Notes: generated from the sequence alone by a model not told the origin. Counted from the first letter of the stretch, positions 26,415 to 35,561 are shown. The stretch: 64,000 nucleotides of DNA from [Scytonema hofmanni] UTEX 2349 (GCF_000582685.1 NZ_ALWD01000002.1:118264-182263), one strand, 5' to 3'. Numbers and translations are program-made.

Positions 26415-26696
26415 CTAAACAATAAACGCTGCATCATCTACAACAAATTCAGGTTGTGTTCCCAAGACTGCAACTTTGCACCGATTGTGTGCAGACATGG
26501 GGTAAAATCTAACTTGGTCTTCGCGTTTGTTGACGAGTCGCATGAGGTATTTGGATAGCGTTTCGTACTGTTTTTCGTCCAAAACGCACTCAAAAACCGA
26601 CTTTTGCACGCGAAACCCGTAGCCTTCAAGCATTTTCGACACCTTATTGCGTCGGCGATCGCTAACGATGTCGTAGCAAACCAAATAAAACATCAT
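26415..26696 (-). CDS. cas2: Cas2
   Basis: 93 aa. The ferredoxin-like fold starts MFYLVCYDIVSDRRR with the conserved aspartate at the end of strand 1, and FRVQKSVFEC follows. Cas2 dimers bridge two Cas1 dimers in the spacer integrase. Its ATG overlaps the cas1 stop (ATGA). It is the only cas2 in the window, so RT-Cas1 may have to share it. Confidence 0.92.
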   Translation of the reverse strand: MMFYLVCYDIVSDRRRNKVSKMLEGYGFRVQKSVFECVLDEKQYETLSKYLMRLVNKREDQVRFYPMSAHNRCKVAVLGTQPEFVVDDAAFIV

Positions 26697-27739
26697 CGTT
26701 TCACCAGCGTTAAGGGCGTTTTTTCGGGTTCAGCGATATTGGTGAAATGGGGATGATTTGGGTGAAACTTCAAAGCTAAGGGGCGATAATATTCCACATC
26801 ACCCAGCAAACAAGCGAGGTATTCCCGCACCTGTAAGTCCATACACTGACGGTAGCTTACTTCCCCAGCGTGGGGATGCAGTACAAAAGTTCGCAACTTC
26901 GCTTCCCAATGTTGAAGGAAATTTTGGAGAATCATTTTCGGCTGGGTTTTACCGTTACCATTCCCATTACCATTTGAACTGGGGAGATTGCGGACAAAGT
27001 TTAACACCAAATCATCAACGATAGGTGCGCGAAATTCTACAGTAAAGTCCCATGCCAAGGGGAGTTCGTGATGACCGTGACGGTGTAAAATGGCGTAATC
27101 GGGGTGAAGTTCTACGGTGTGGAGAAGCGTGTAAATATATTGATGCAACAGTTGATATCCCAAGTTGAAAAGTCCACTAATTTGCCTTACCCTTGTTTGG
27201 GGATATATGCTATAAAAGCTGAGTAGCGAGTTGATAGCGGTGTAGTAAACGTTATCCGCTTCGTCGTTATATTCGCAAAGTTCATCAAGGGATTTTGCGA
27301 TCGCTAAATTGTCCATCAACAGCGTTAAATAATTTGACGCACGTTGAGTTGCGTGGTTTGCATGATAGCGAGTCCAACTTTGTAAAAATATATGTTGATT
27401 GTGCAATTTTGCCCAAATCATGCTTTCAGCCGTAGCGCGGTTAAATTCAATATCGCGCAAGCGTTTCCGCTGGTGAAACATGTATTTTGGTTGCACTTGG
27501 GATGGGTTTTCTAACCTTCCTAAATATTCACCATCTTGGGTTAAGTATAAGACGGGAATATGATGTAAGCGCAGAATTTTAATCACATCGTTTGGTAAAT
27601 TAACATTACCAAAGATAATGATTTGATTTACGTGACGAATCGGCAGCGAAATGCATTGCTTTTGTTGATGAAACACTTGGAAGTAATTGTGTTTCATTTG
27701 AAATGATGCGTCAGATTCAGTGATGTAAATATTGGGCAT
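26693..27739 (-). CDS. cas1: Cas1 (stand-alone)
   Basis: 348 aa from ATG 27739 (MPNIYITESDASFQ), the normal Cas1 opening; a longer frame from TTG 27886 would add a tyrosine-rich stretch that is really the upstream operator region read as protein. Catalytic residues appear in order: E in NDEADNVYY, H in YAILH, and D in WDFTVEFR. It integrates spacers into the leader end of arrays. It is coupled to cas2. Confidence 0.93.
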   Translation of the reverse strand: MPNIYITESDASFQMKHNYFQVFHQQKQCISLPIRHVNQIIIFGNVNLPNDVIKILRLHHIPVLYLTQDGEYLGRLENPSQVQPKYMFHQRKRLRDIEFNRATAESMIWAKLHNQHIFLQSWTRYHANHATQRASNYLTLLMDNLAIAKSLDELCEYNDEADNVYYTAINSLLSFYSIYPQTRVRQISGLFNLGYQLLHQYIYTLLHTVELHPDYAILHRHGHHELPLAWDFTVEFRAPIVDDLVLNFVRNLPSSNGNGNGNGKTQPKMILQNFLQHWEAKLRTFVLHPHAGEVSYRQCMDLQVREYLACLLGDVEYYRPLALKFHPNHPHFTNIAEPEKTPLTLVKR

Positions 27740-27815
27740 AAATTGAAGTAAACTAGGTTTATTTTTAGAAAGGAAAGTTTTATTCCCTTGTCTATACTTC
27801 AATCTTTCCACGTCG

Positions 27816-27880
27816 CTATATGAGTACGTATCTGCGTAAAAGCAATTTTTATATGATTTTGTATATGAGTTATATGAGTT
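27816..27880. promoter_or_regulatory. TATATGAGT operator-like cluster upstream of cas1
   Basis: Copies at 27816-27825 (CTATATGAGTACGTAT), 27861-27870 (GTATATGAGT) and 27871-27880 (TATATGAGTT) lie 75-140 bp before the cas1 ATG. The same arrangement occurs upstream of RT-cas1 and once before the HTH-DUF4384 gene. Confidence 0.55.
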
Positions 27881-27894
27881 GCTCAAAAGGCATT

Positions 27895-27923
27895 AAAAAA
27901 GCCGGAGGTACTATCCCCGACTT
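27895..27923 (-). terminator. Terminator of the Rpn-like gene
   Basis: On the minus strand, AGTCGGGGATAGTACCTCCG, then GCT followed by T6, folds as an 8-bp stem with wobble pairs, about 30 nt after the stop at 27953. Confidence 0.5.
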
Positions 27924-27952
27924 AGCTATAGTTTAATTATTCAAGCAATTAT

Positions 27953-28774
27953 TTATACTTGTTGTTGGTTTAACCAAGCTTCGAGTTCAGCAACTTCTGA
28001 AAAATCTAACAACGCTTCTCCCAAAGTTTCTAGTTGTTCAATCGATAATCCTCTAACTCGTTCAATTAACAATGGATTTATTTCACTAAAACGTCGATTT
28101 AGCTGGCGTATAATTAGACGTTGCTCTCCTTGTTTGTTTCCCTGTTCCAGAATATCTTGGTAAATTACCGATTCTTTCATGACATCCTCCCTTAAAAATT
28201 GGCGAATCAAAGTCTTATCAAACTTCAAACCTGCTAATATTTCGGTACATCCCGCAATATTTTGTCGTACATCTATATCTGAAATTCTAGCTATTCTGTT
28301 ACCAACCTGCGAGAGTAAAGTTGCTGGAGAGTCAGTTTGAGTAAGAGGTGCTAGTGGTAGCAGTGCTGGATTATTGAGAAACAAGGTAGAATTTTCTTCC
28401 CACAAGCGTACAACTCGGTAACGGTGAGTTGTTATTTCATCAATATACTCTTGAGTGAAAGCAATTTCGTCACGTGTTTCCTGCAAAAATATAACAACCT
28501 GTGTAATTGGAAACTTATACTTACGTCTCAATCTCACGGAGTAATCCAGCATTCTAAAGGGTAGCGGGGGTTTCGAGATAGTACGGGTCTGGAATTCGAT
28601 GTGTAAAATTCTCTCTTGAGTTTGCACAAAGGTAACGGAATCTGCGCGGATTGGTTCTAAAGAAAGTTCCGTTTTAAGTATTTTAGCTTCTGTGGTTTGA
28701 GATGTTAATAACCAACGAGCAAATTCGAGTGGATATTCTTCTGCTAACAGCTTACAAATGTTGTCCGTGTTCAA
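27953..28774 (-). CDS. Rpn-family PD-(D/E)XK nuclease-like protein with DUF4351
   Basis: 273 aa from a TTG at 28774 (a stop lies two codons upstream). RADSVTFVQTQERILHIEFQ gives the D...ExQ variant of the PD-(D/E)XK core seen in Rpn/DUF4351 proteins, and the C-terminal RRFSEINPLLIERVRGLS matches DUF4351. Rpn proteins promote recombination and some act in phage defence. It lies between cas1 and array 3. Functional connection to CRISPR adaptation is not shown. Confidence 0.75.
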   Translation of the reverse strand: MNTDNICKLLAEEYPLEFARWLLTSQTTEAKILKTELSLEPIRADSVTFVQTQERILHIEFQTRTISKPPLPFRMLDYSVRLRRKYKFPITQVVIFLQETRDEIAFTQEYIDEITTHRYRVVRLWEENSTLFLNNPALLPLAPLTQTDSPATLLSQVGNRIARISDIDVRQNIAGCTEILAGLKFDKTLIRQFLREDVMKESVIYQDILEQGNKQGEQRLIIRQLNRRFSEINPLLIERVRGLSIEQLETLGEALLDFSEVAELEAWLNQQQV

Positions 28775-28852
28775 TTTTTACACCCTGAAATGAGGCTATT
28801 TTTGTGACGAGTGTAAATACTTTATCATCATTGGCAAATGCGATCGCCACCC

Positions 28853-29034
28853 GTTTCCATCCCCGTGAGGGGAAGAGGAATTAAAACTTATGTAGTCCAA
28901 GCTTCTCTGGAGCGTGGAAACATTAAGTTTCCATCCCCGTGAGGGGAAGAGGAATTAAAACATCTGCTATTGGTTTCTTCTTTTAATGTTTCCAAAATTG
29001 TTTCCATCCCCGTGAGGGGAAGAGGAATTAAAAC
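28853..29034 (-). CRISPR. CRISPR array 3, distal part (3 repeats)
   Basis: Repeats at 28853-28887, 28927-28961 and 29000-29034. On the minus strand they begin GTTTTAATTCCTCTT and end CCCCTCACGGGGATGGAAAC. Two complete spacers (39 and 38 nt). The third spacer (29035 onward) is broken after 27 nt by the transposon at 29062 and resumes at 32326. Confidence 0.95.
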
Positions 29035-29125
29035 CCTTAGTAAAATCAAAGAACTGGTAATCGCGCGCGAGTAGCAATGGAACAGGAATGTACGCTAAGG
29101 CTACAAGCTTTGTCTACACAAGTTT

Positions 29126-31810
29126 CTAGCTATAGGATTCGCCAAAGTCCTTTGGATCGCGCAGAGGACGAAGTTCACCCCGCTTCAAATGTTCAGCTAA
29201 AGCAAACTGATAACGTCCTAACATATTGATATGCTTGTATCCCAAAGGAGAGAGCCGCGCCAAATCCTCAGATTTTACTTCCACCCCCTGGTCTTGCAGT
29301 TGCTTTACCGCTACATCTATGTAGTTCGTATTCCATAGTACCAGTGCATTCACTACCAGTCCCAGAGCGCCCAGTTGGTCTTCTTGACCTTCACGATAGC
29401 GTTGACGCACTTCACCCCGTTGTCCGTGGAAAGTTACCCTGGCTAAACTATGGCGACCTTCTCCTCGGTTAAGTTGGGTAAGGACGCGACGGCGATAGGT
29501 TTCGTCATCAATATAAGGTAGCAAATATAACGTTTTTGCTATTCGTCCTAATTCACCGATTGCTTTTGATACTGTCGTTGAACTACTTCCACCTTGCAAA
29601 GTTCGCATCAACTCAGATGCACTTACAGTCCCCAATTTTAGGGAACCAGCAACCCGCAACATATCATCCCAGTTATTAGCAATTAGCTCAGTATTGACTC
29701 GGTTACGTGCTAACCCATTCAGCGCACCATAATTAGCACTCTCGTCAATCCGCCAAAACCGAGTCTCACCGATGTCTGCAATTCGTGGGCTGAACTGATA
29801 ACCCAGCAACCAAAACAGACCAAATACCACGTCACTGTAGCCTGCCGTATCGGTCATAATTTCAATTGGACGTAAACTGGTTTGTTGCTCCAACAATCCT
29901 TCCAATAGGAAAAGGGAGTCACGCAGTGTACCAGGAATAACGATGCCATGAAAACCAGTAAACTGGTCACTAGTAAAGTTGTAATAGGTAATGCCGCGTC
30001 CCACACCAAAGTATTTGCTGTTGGGTCTAGCATTAATAGTCCGCACAGGAACCGTAAAGCGCAGTCCATCAGCAGATGCTACCTCGCCTCCTCCCCAGGC
30101 TTGGACTAAGGGAATGTGAGTTTGGGCATCAACTAATCTGGCATTAGCACTAGTCAGTGTGTCCATGCGGATATAGTTTTGTTGTACCCACGAGAGTCGT
30201 CCGCGAGTTAATGCTGGGACATCTGGGCGGATCAATGGCTCCAGTCCAATATTACAAGCTTCTGCTAAAAGTACCGCACAGATACTTGTAGACAAGTCCT
30301 CTACACGGGCATTCAATGCGCTCAAATGGGTAAATTCATTGGCAAATCCTGTCCTTGCTTGAATTTCTAAAAGAATTTCTGGTAAGTCAGCACGAGGCAG
30401 CATCTCACTAACTTGATCTCGAAGGACTATCAAGCTAGGTGGCTCCTCCAGCTTGTCCAGTCCAGTTAATACTATTGTGTCGCGCCCATCAACTTGTTCA
30501 ATACGTACCGCAGCATTAGTAGGTAAATTTAGAGCGGTGCGGCGATAAGCTTCATCAAGTTGGTGTGCTAATGCTTCCAACTCCAGTTGAGGAGTGGGAT
30601 GAAGGTCTAGGGTACGGCATACAGTGGGACGTGCTGAAATCCAAGCGTCACCCTGCAAAAGTTTTGCGCGTGGGTCGCCCCATCGTAGACTAGGAGAAAC
30701 AAACAAGTCCCGGCGGCGCAAAGTGTGACGTAAACGTTCTAATACGCAAAATGTGTAAGCGCGACGGTCTATTTCACCATTGACAGTTTTCACTAACCGC
30801 AGCCAGCTTTTACTGACAAAAGCTAGTGGAGCAACACTCATGTCAGGTTTTTTACGTCCCTCAATGGCATGAAGAAATTGCAGCGCCTCCAGGATGGGTT
30901 GTCCTGCCTCTGTTCCCTCAAACTGAATTATATGTAAAAGCCGTGGTAAAAAGATGCGGATATGTTTCCAACGACGCATCATCACATCTCCGTAATCGTC
31001 ATCAGGAGGTCGTGCCAGTGCCTCTACCTTGGAAATTGCTTGTGTCAACTTCTCTTTGCTGATGCGTGTAAAAATTTCGTCGCGTACCTTCTGGTCATCA
31101 CAAGTAGAATCAAGGAGAACTCCACAAGCTTTGCACAGTTGCAACGCTGCTGCATCCAAGTCTTTAATAGTACGCAGACGTTCTCGCTCTCCAATACGTT
31201 TTGATTTCGCTAATAAATCCCCAATTAGCAAATCAAGTAAATCTATGGCATCATCAGTAGCCGTGGCCTCTAAAACATGAACAAAAGCCAGCAGTGTAGC
31301 TGTTCTACGTTCAGGAGGCATCCTAGCAATAGCTTGGGCGCGTGCATTATATGCTGTTCGAGCTAATACCTTCAGTTGACTAGACGGTATAGCAGATAAT
31401 GATAGTGTATTTACTTCTATAGCTCGCACCTCAACCAATCGGTTTAAAGCACCAACCAAAGCCGGAGCTGAGGAGCGGGTAGGGGAATGACGTAGGCGGT
31501 CTAAGGGTGTAGTGCGGGTGTTAGGAGTGATTTGTAGTAAATCATCCAGACGTGTCCGTTGTTTGGTGTTAGGAAGTTGGGACAGAACTCGCCACAGACG
31601 GTTAGCTGCACGGTCGCGCACACTGGCAATCAAACGTGCTAAAACACTAACACCAGGCAAGAGAATTTTTCGTTCAACTAATCGTGCTGTAGCGAGGTCA
31701 AATAGGATACTTGGACGTTCTGCGCTTAACCATGTACGTCCATACAACCAGCGCACCAATCGCCAGTGTTCTGGCTGCTCACTAAAGTCTCGGTAGCCGT
31801 TTGGTAGCAA
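29126..31810 (-). CDS. Tn3-family transposase, N-terminally truncated
   Basis: About 894 codons, from GYRDFSEQPEHWRLVRWLYG to the end. Compared with Tn3-family transposases (about 950-1000 aa) roughly the first 100 residues of the DUF4158 region are missing, and no ATG starts the frame (TTG at 31810). The catalytic domain is present, with acidic residues in segments such as IEIMTDTAGYSDVVFG and a C-terminal HINMLGRYQF. It would cut the 38-bp ends, but truncation probably abolishes binding. Confidence 0.85.
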   Translation of the reverse strand: MLPNGYRDFSEQPEHWRLVRWLYGRTWLSAERPSILFDLATARLVERKILLPGVSVLARLIASVRDRAANRLWRVLSQLPNTKQRTRLDDLLQITPNTRTTPLDRLRHSPTRSSAPALVGALNRLVEVRAIEVNTLSLSAIPSSQLKVLARTAYNARAQAIARMPPERRTATLLAFVHVLEATATDDAIDLLDLLIGDLLAKSKRIGERERLRTIKDLDAAALQLCKACGVLLDSTCDDQKVRDEIFTRISKEKLTQAISKVEALARPPDDDYGDVMMRRWKHIRIFLPRLLHIIQFEGTEAGQPILEALQFLHAIEGRKKPDMSVAPLAFVSKSWLRLVKTVNGEIDRRAYTFCVLERLRHTLRRRDLFVSPSLRWGDPRAKLLQGDAWISARPTVCRTLDLHPTPQLELEALAHQLDEAYRRTALNLPTNAAVRIEQVDGRDTIVLTGLDKLEEPPSLIVLRDQVSEMLPRADLPEILLEIQARTGFANEFTHLSALNARVEDLSTSICAVLLAEACNIGLEPLIRPDVPALTRGRLSWVQQNYIRMDTLTSANARLVDAQTHIPLVQAWGGGEVASADGLRFTVPVRTINARPNSKYFGVGRGITYYNFTSDQFTGFHGIVIPGTLRDSLFLLEGLLEQQTSLRPIEIMTDTAGYSDVVFGLFWLLGYQFSPRIADIGETRFWRIDESANYGALNGLARNRVNTELIANNWDDMLRVAGSLKLGTVSASELMRTLQGGSSSTTVSKAIGELGRIAKTLYLLPYIDDETYRRRVLTQLNRGEGRHSLARVTFHGQRGEVRQRYREGQEDQLGALGLVVNALVLWNTNYIDVAVKQLQDQGVEVKSEDLARLSPLGYKHINMLGRYQFALAEHLKRGELRPLRDPKDFGESYS

Positions 31811-32213
31811 TGCTACGCAACTATCTTAAGCAAACTGGATATAAATATGGACCTCTGTTCCGAGCCTTTAAGAATTTTAGGGGTGGTTCTCTACGTTACC
31901 AATCAGTTCAACAGAAGTGGTCTAGTTATTGTAAAAAAGCTGGTATAACCTGTAGTATTCATGACCTAAGACACGCACACGCAACTGAACTTATCAACAA
32001 TGGGGTAAGCCTAAATACTATCCGCAAGCGTCTTGGTCACAAAAACTTGCAAACTACTATTTATATCAAAATCGGTGGCGTTTTCAGCCTCGGCGCAAGC
32101 GTCTTGGTCACAAAAACTTGCAAACTACCCTCCGTTACGCAGAACAGTCAGATGCTACTGCTGACGCAGAACTGCGGGCTTGGCGACGACACCATGAACA
32201 AGGTTATCAGTAG
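31801..32213 (+). pseudogene. Tyrosine recombinase C-terminal fragment, disrupted by a duplication
   Basis: The frame SYCKKAGITCSIHDLRHAHA and RLGHKNLQTT carries the HxxR and H motifs of the catalytic domain. A 34-bp segment is duplicated (32024-32057 and 32095-32128, offset 71 bp), which shifts the frame. In the second copy the proper C-terminus with the nucleophile appears (NLQTTLRYAEQ) and runs to TAG 32211-32213. Neither the 5' half nor an intact end exists, so it is dead. It was probably a TnpI-like resolvase of the transposon. Confidence 0.75.
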
Positions 32214-32334
32214 CGATCGCAGTAGCGCGTGATTGCTCCCGATTGCCGTTGTCTAGAGTCTAGTGATAGTAAGCTTTTCGGGCTTAACGTACATTCCTGT
32301 TCCATTGCTACTCGCGCGCGGTAATTTGTGCAAA

Positions 32335-32663
32335 GTTTCCATCCCCGTGAGGGGAAGAGGAATTAAAACCGACAACTATACGGATGCCCAAGATGCTTGG
32401 TGCTAGTTTCCATCCCCGTGAGGGGAAGAGGAATTAAAACGTATTTGCAAATGAGTGTGGAAATTTCACGCAAAATGCGTTTCCATCCCCGTGAGGGGAA
32501 GAGGAATTAAAACCTTTCAGCCTTGACCAAATTATTGAGCAACAAGGACTGCGAATTGTTTCCATCCCCGTGAGGGGAAGAGGAATTAAAACCTTTTTCA
32601 CCTTGGTCTCATTGAAGAATGGAATCAAGTTTCCATCCCCGTGAGGGGAAGAGGAATTAAAAC
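32335..32663 (-). CRISPR. CRISPR array 3, leader-proximal part (5 repeats)
   Basis: Repeats at 32335-32369, 32406-32440, 32479-32513, 32558-32592 and 32629-32663, same sequence as at 28853-29034. Spacers 36-44 nt. With the transposon removed, array 3 has 8 repeats and 7 spacers. The leader is on the right, so transcription runs right to left and the transposon cuts off the three oldest repeats. Spacer 32441-32478 overlaps a spacer of array 2. Confidence 0.95.
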
Positions 32664-32857
32664 CCTACCTTTCTGAAAGCTTTACCACAAGAGTGTTTTA
32701 AGGGTGCAAATCTGAGGGGGGTGTATTTTACCTGTCAATAATCTACAACTATTGACATAAAGCAACATACTGAGCCACTTCAAATCCTTACAAGGTAAAC
32801 GTTCTGAGGGGGTCAACGTAATAATAAGGGTTTCAGCGATTGGGCTACCCCCTCAGA
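32664..32857 (-). promoter_or_regulatory. Leader of array 3
   Basis: TCTGAGGGGGGT at 32711-32722 lies 47 bp from the first repeat. TCTGAGGGGGTC at 32803-32814 and ACCCCCTCAGA at 32847-32857 form the distal pair around AATAAGGGTTTCA. 32858-33104 holds an AT-rich stretch and, at 33050-33098, CTTTTGACTTTTGCC-type tandem repeats next to the RT-cas1 stop. Confidence 0.7.
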
Positions 32858-33104
32858 TCAACTTTCTTCACAAAAGAATTTTGGAAAAATTACGCCTTAT
32901 ATGAATCTTGACGATCAACAGGCTTAATTTGGAACTGCATATTTATGAAATTGTCAAGGTACAGCAGCGATGTACAAAATATACCACATAAATTTCACAA
33001 AGCGCAATCCTTAAGTTTCTGTTTGCGTATCAAATTCAAAATTATCTTTCTTTTGCCTTTTGACTTTTGCCTTTTAACTTTTAACTTTTTACTTCCTTCC
33101 ATAG

Positions 33105-35114
33105 CTAAAGTTTCCAAATCATTGGTCTATATAACTCCACCTCTCCCATCAAACAAGCGACATACTCCCGCACCTGTAACTCCACACATCGACGAAAGCT
33201 GACTTGATATCCTGTATGTGGGTGTGTTAACTCGGATTGTAATTTTTCTTCCCAATGTTTGAGAAACTTTTTTAATGCGTGGGGTTGAAGATATACCCCA
33301 CCTTTTTCGTCTGGCGGTGTAAAATCTTCAAGTGTTAATATCTTAGAATTCACAACGTAAGCTACCAACGAATCAACCAATTGTGCGCGAAACTCTTCCA
33401 TCAAATCGCTAACTAAAGCAGGATGATTATCTCGTGGTACGTGGAGATTACCAAAGTGCGTGTGTAAACCCACCGTTTCCACAAACGAGAAAACATTTTG
33501 ACTCAATAACGTATATCCTAAACTCATGAGACTGTTAATTGGGTCAGTTGGTGGACGCTTTGTACGTCTATCAAACTCAAACACTCCCGTAAACAAAGAA
33601 CCCAAAGCTTGAAAATACAAAGTTGCCGCTTTACCTTCATATCCTCGCAGTGCATCCATTGATTCAGCTTGCGGTAATTTGTCCATTAAATCGGCGATTA
33701 ACTCAATAGCAGAACTAGCCATTTTTGATGGACGACGACGATTAAATTTTAACAACAAAGCGCGGGAATTATGTAACTTTGCCCACACAATATTTTCAGC
33801 TTGCTTTCTGGTAAATTCCGGATTTTGCGAACATATTACCTGACGCATCAAATACTCAACTTTGGCATTACCTTCAGTTTGTAACCTACCAAAATATCGC
33901 CCTTTTTGGGAAAGATACATAATTGGAATTCGTCGTCGTAATGCGTAAGAAACTGCACCATGTGATACATTACAACAACCAAATAAAACAATATTAGTCA
34001 CTCGCGTTGCTGGAACTTTAATCCGTAATTCACCTTGGTAATAAACTTGAAACTGTTGATTTTTGACACTCAAATAAGCGCCCTGGTCAGTAACGTATAA
34101 TGTAGTCATAAAATCCTGCCAAAGATGAGATATTGGTGCTGTCGGATATTTACTCGGCTTGTCGATACTGCAAGCTTTAGGAGGACGAGAAACGGGTTTT
34201 GTCGGTCTTGGTTTTGTGCGAAAATAGGGTGTACCCGAATCATTAATTACCCATTCACCCCGACGTACAGGTGCGGGGGGTGGTGGTGCGTAAACTTCAC
34301 CTTTTTTAAACCGATAACCGAGGAAAATAAATTCATCGTCAGGAGCGTAAATTTGCGTTTTTTCTGGTTGCAGTTGTAAATAAAGTTCCCCCAGCCAAGT
34401 TGTAATTTTGTCTAAAATCCGGTTTGCTTCATGAAAACTGGTGCAAGCGATCGCAAAATCATCACCGTAGCGCACCAAATTTATGCCGTGACTGAGACAT
34501 TTCCGATCAAAATTAGTCAGGTATAAATTTGCTAACGCACCGGAAAGCACACCACCTTGCAATACTCCCTTACCTGGGTAAACGGGTTTCCCCGCAATGA
34601 CAATACCTGATTTGAGTTGTCCTTCTAACAATTGCAGTACAATTGATTCAAGCTGCAAATCTTCCAACGCAGTTAACAACAAAGCCCAACAAAGATTGTC
34701 AAAAAACTCAGCGATATCAGCCTTAATAACCCACTTTGGTTGCAACTGGTAATAACTATATAAATGCTGCACCGCTTGCTGAATATTTCTTCCCGGACGA
34801 TAAGCGTAACTACAATCAAGAAAGGTATCTTCTAAAGGAAAATACAGTTCTTCAAGTAATAAACGCTGCACAATTCTATCCCGCACTGTCGGAATACCAA
34901 TCAACCGCTTATCACCGTTTTTTTTGGGTACATAAAAACCCTTTGCCGGACTTGCTGTATAAGTTTCATGGTGGAGTTGGTATTCTATGTTCCGTAATTG
35001 TTCGGCAGCAACCGACTCAAATAAGTCAAGAGAAATACCATCAACACCCGCAGATTTAGTTCCCGCACGGACTTGGAACCATGCAGCATTCAGAAGTTCA
35101 AGAGGAAAACGCAT
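33105..35114 (-). CDS. Reverse transcriptase-Cas1 fusion
   Basis: 669 aa. Residues 1-290: group II intron-like RT with VIKADIAEFFDN (first aspartate), GVLQGGVLSGALANLYL and the catalytic RYGDD at 215-219. A proline-rich linker follows, then Cas1 from about 336 (MTTLYVTDQGAYLS) with E493, H558 and D570 in the expected context. RT-Cas1 enzymes let type III systems take spacers from RNA. All catalytic residues are present, so it is probably active. No maturase or Cas6 domain is fused. No cas2 lies beside it. Tandem purine repeats flank the gene. Confidence 0.93.
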   Translation of the reverse strand: MRFPLELLNAAWFQVRAGTKSAGVDGISLDLFESVAAEQLRNIEYQLHHETYTASPAKGFYVPKKNGDKRLIGIPTVRDRIVQRLLLEELYFPLEDTFLDCSYAYRPGRNIQQAVQHLYSYYQLQPKWVIKADIAEFFDNLCWALLLTALEDLQLESIVLQLLEGQLKSGIVIAGKPVYPGKGVLQGGVLSGALANLYLTNFDRKCLSHGINLVRYGDDFAIACTSFHEANRILDKITTWLGELYLQLQPEKTQIYAPDDEFIFLGYRFKKGEVYAPPPPAPVRRGEWVINDSGTPYFRTKPRPTKPVSRPPKACSIDKPSKYPTAPISHLWQDFMTTLYVTDQGAYLSVKNQQFQVYYQGELRIKVPATRVTNIVLFGCCNVSHGAVSYALRRRIPIMYLSQKGRYFGRLQTEGNAKVEYLMRQVICSQNPEFTRKQAENIVWAKLHNSRALLLKFNRRRPSKMASSAIELIADLMDKLPQAESMDALRGYEGKAATLYFQALGSLFTGVFEFDRRTKRPPTDPINSLMSLGYTLLSQNVFSFVETVGLHTHFGNLHVPRDNHPALVSDLMEEFRAQLVDSLVAYVVNSKILTLEDFTPPDEKGGVYLQPHALKKFLKHWEEKLQSELTHPHTGYQVSFRRCVELQVREYVACLMGEVELYRPMIWKL

Positions 35115-35275
35115 GGAAAGTAAAAGGTGAAAAGTAAAAAGGTAAAAGAAAGAGATGGAAAAAGTAAAAAGTGGAAAGTAAAAAGTTAAAAGTCTTGATC
35201 GGGAGTGGAAGCAGTACCACCAACAGCTTCATAAAAAGTAAAAAGTGGAAAGTAAAAAGTTAAAAGAGCTTATTT
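35115..35275. repeat. Short tandem repeats (AAAAGTAAAAAGT type)
   Basis: Many 7-9-bp units of the AAAGTAAAAAGG/AAAAGTTAAAAGTC kind fill 35115-35190 and 35235-35270, right at the RT-cas1 start codon. Such heptameric repeats are common in heterocystous cyanobacteria. Confidence 0.6.
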
Positions 35276-35351
35276 AGAGACTGAAGAAGTCAAAATAGGC
35301 TTTTTATTTAGACTTTTATCTTTTGCCTTTAAACTTGATTGTCACAGCTGT

Positions 35352-35407
35352 GTATATGAGTACGTATATGAGTTATTGACTGAAATATATGACTTTGTAT
35401 ATGAGTT
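35352..35407. promoter_or_regulatory. TATATGAGT operator-like cluster upstream of RT-cas1
   Basis: GTATATGAGT at 35352-35361, GTATATGAGTT at 35364-35374 and GTATATGAGTT at 35397-35407, with ATATATGACTTT between. The order and spacing copy the cluster upstream of cas1 (TATATGAGTACGTAT ... ATATATGAYTTTGTATATGA). Confidence 0.55.
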
Positions 35408-35438
35408 ACCGAACAAATATAGGGTGCTGTACTTTCAG

Positions 35439-35472
35439 CTAACGCACCGCATATTTAATCTTCGTATGGTGC
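35439..35472. repeat. Hairpin repeat CTAACGCACC/GGTGCGTTAG
   Basis: A 10-bp inverted repeat around TATTTAATCTTC, a form often dispersed in cyanobacterial intergenic DNA. No gene is associated. Confidence 0.5.
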
Positions 35473-35561
35473 GTTAGAACAGTCGAATTACCCCCCTTAA
35501 TCCCCCCGTTTATTGGGGGGAAAAAGAAATCTATCTAGTTCCCTCCCCTTTACAAGGGGAG

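Larger units (their letters stand above)
29062..32320. mobile_element. Tn3-family transposon inserted in a CRISPR spacer
   Basis: 3259 bp. 38-bp terminal inverted repeats (29062-29099 and 32283-32320; start CGCGCGCGAGTAGCAATGG; one mismatch) are flanked by the 5-bp target duplication GTAAT (29057-29061 and 32321-32325), the Tn3-family signature. Cargo is a 5'-truncated transposase and a broken tyrosine recombinase whose cut ends meet at about 31800-31810, so the element seems internally deleted and unable to move by itself. Confidence 0.9.

Noticed and set aside
27740..27886. N-terminal extension of Cas1 from TTG 27886
   Set aside because: The extra residues are a translation of the TATATGAGT operator cluster; Cas1 homologues begin at the MPNIYITE position.
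28888..28999. 12-nt complementarity between the two spacers of array 3, distal part
   Set aside because: Flanking bases do not continue the match, so it is probably chance or repeat-like AT sequence rather than a shared target.
31512..31796. Several plus-strand frames inside the transposase region 30826-31796
   Set aside because: Antisense shadows of the Tn3 transposase.
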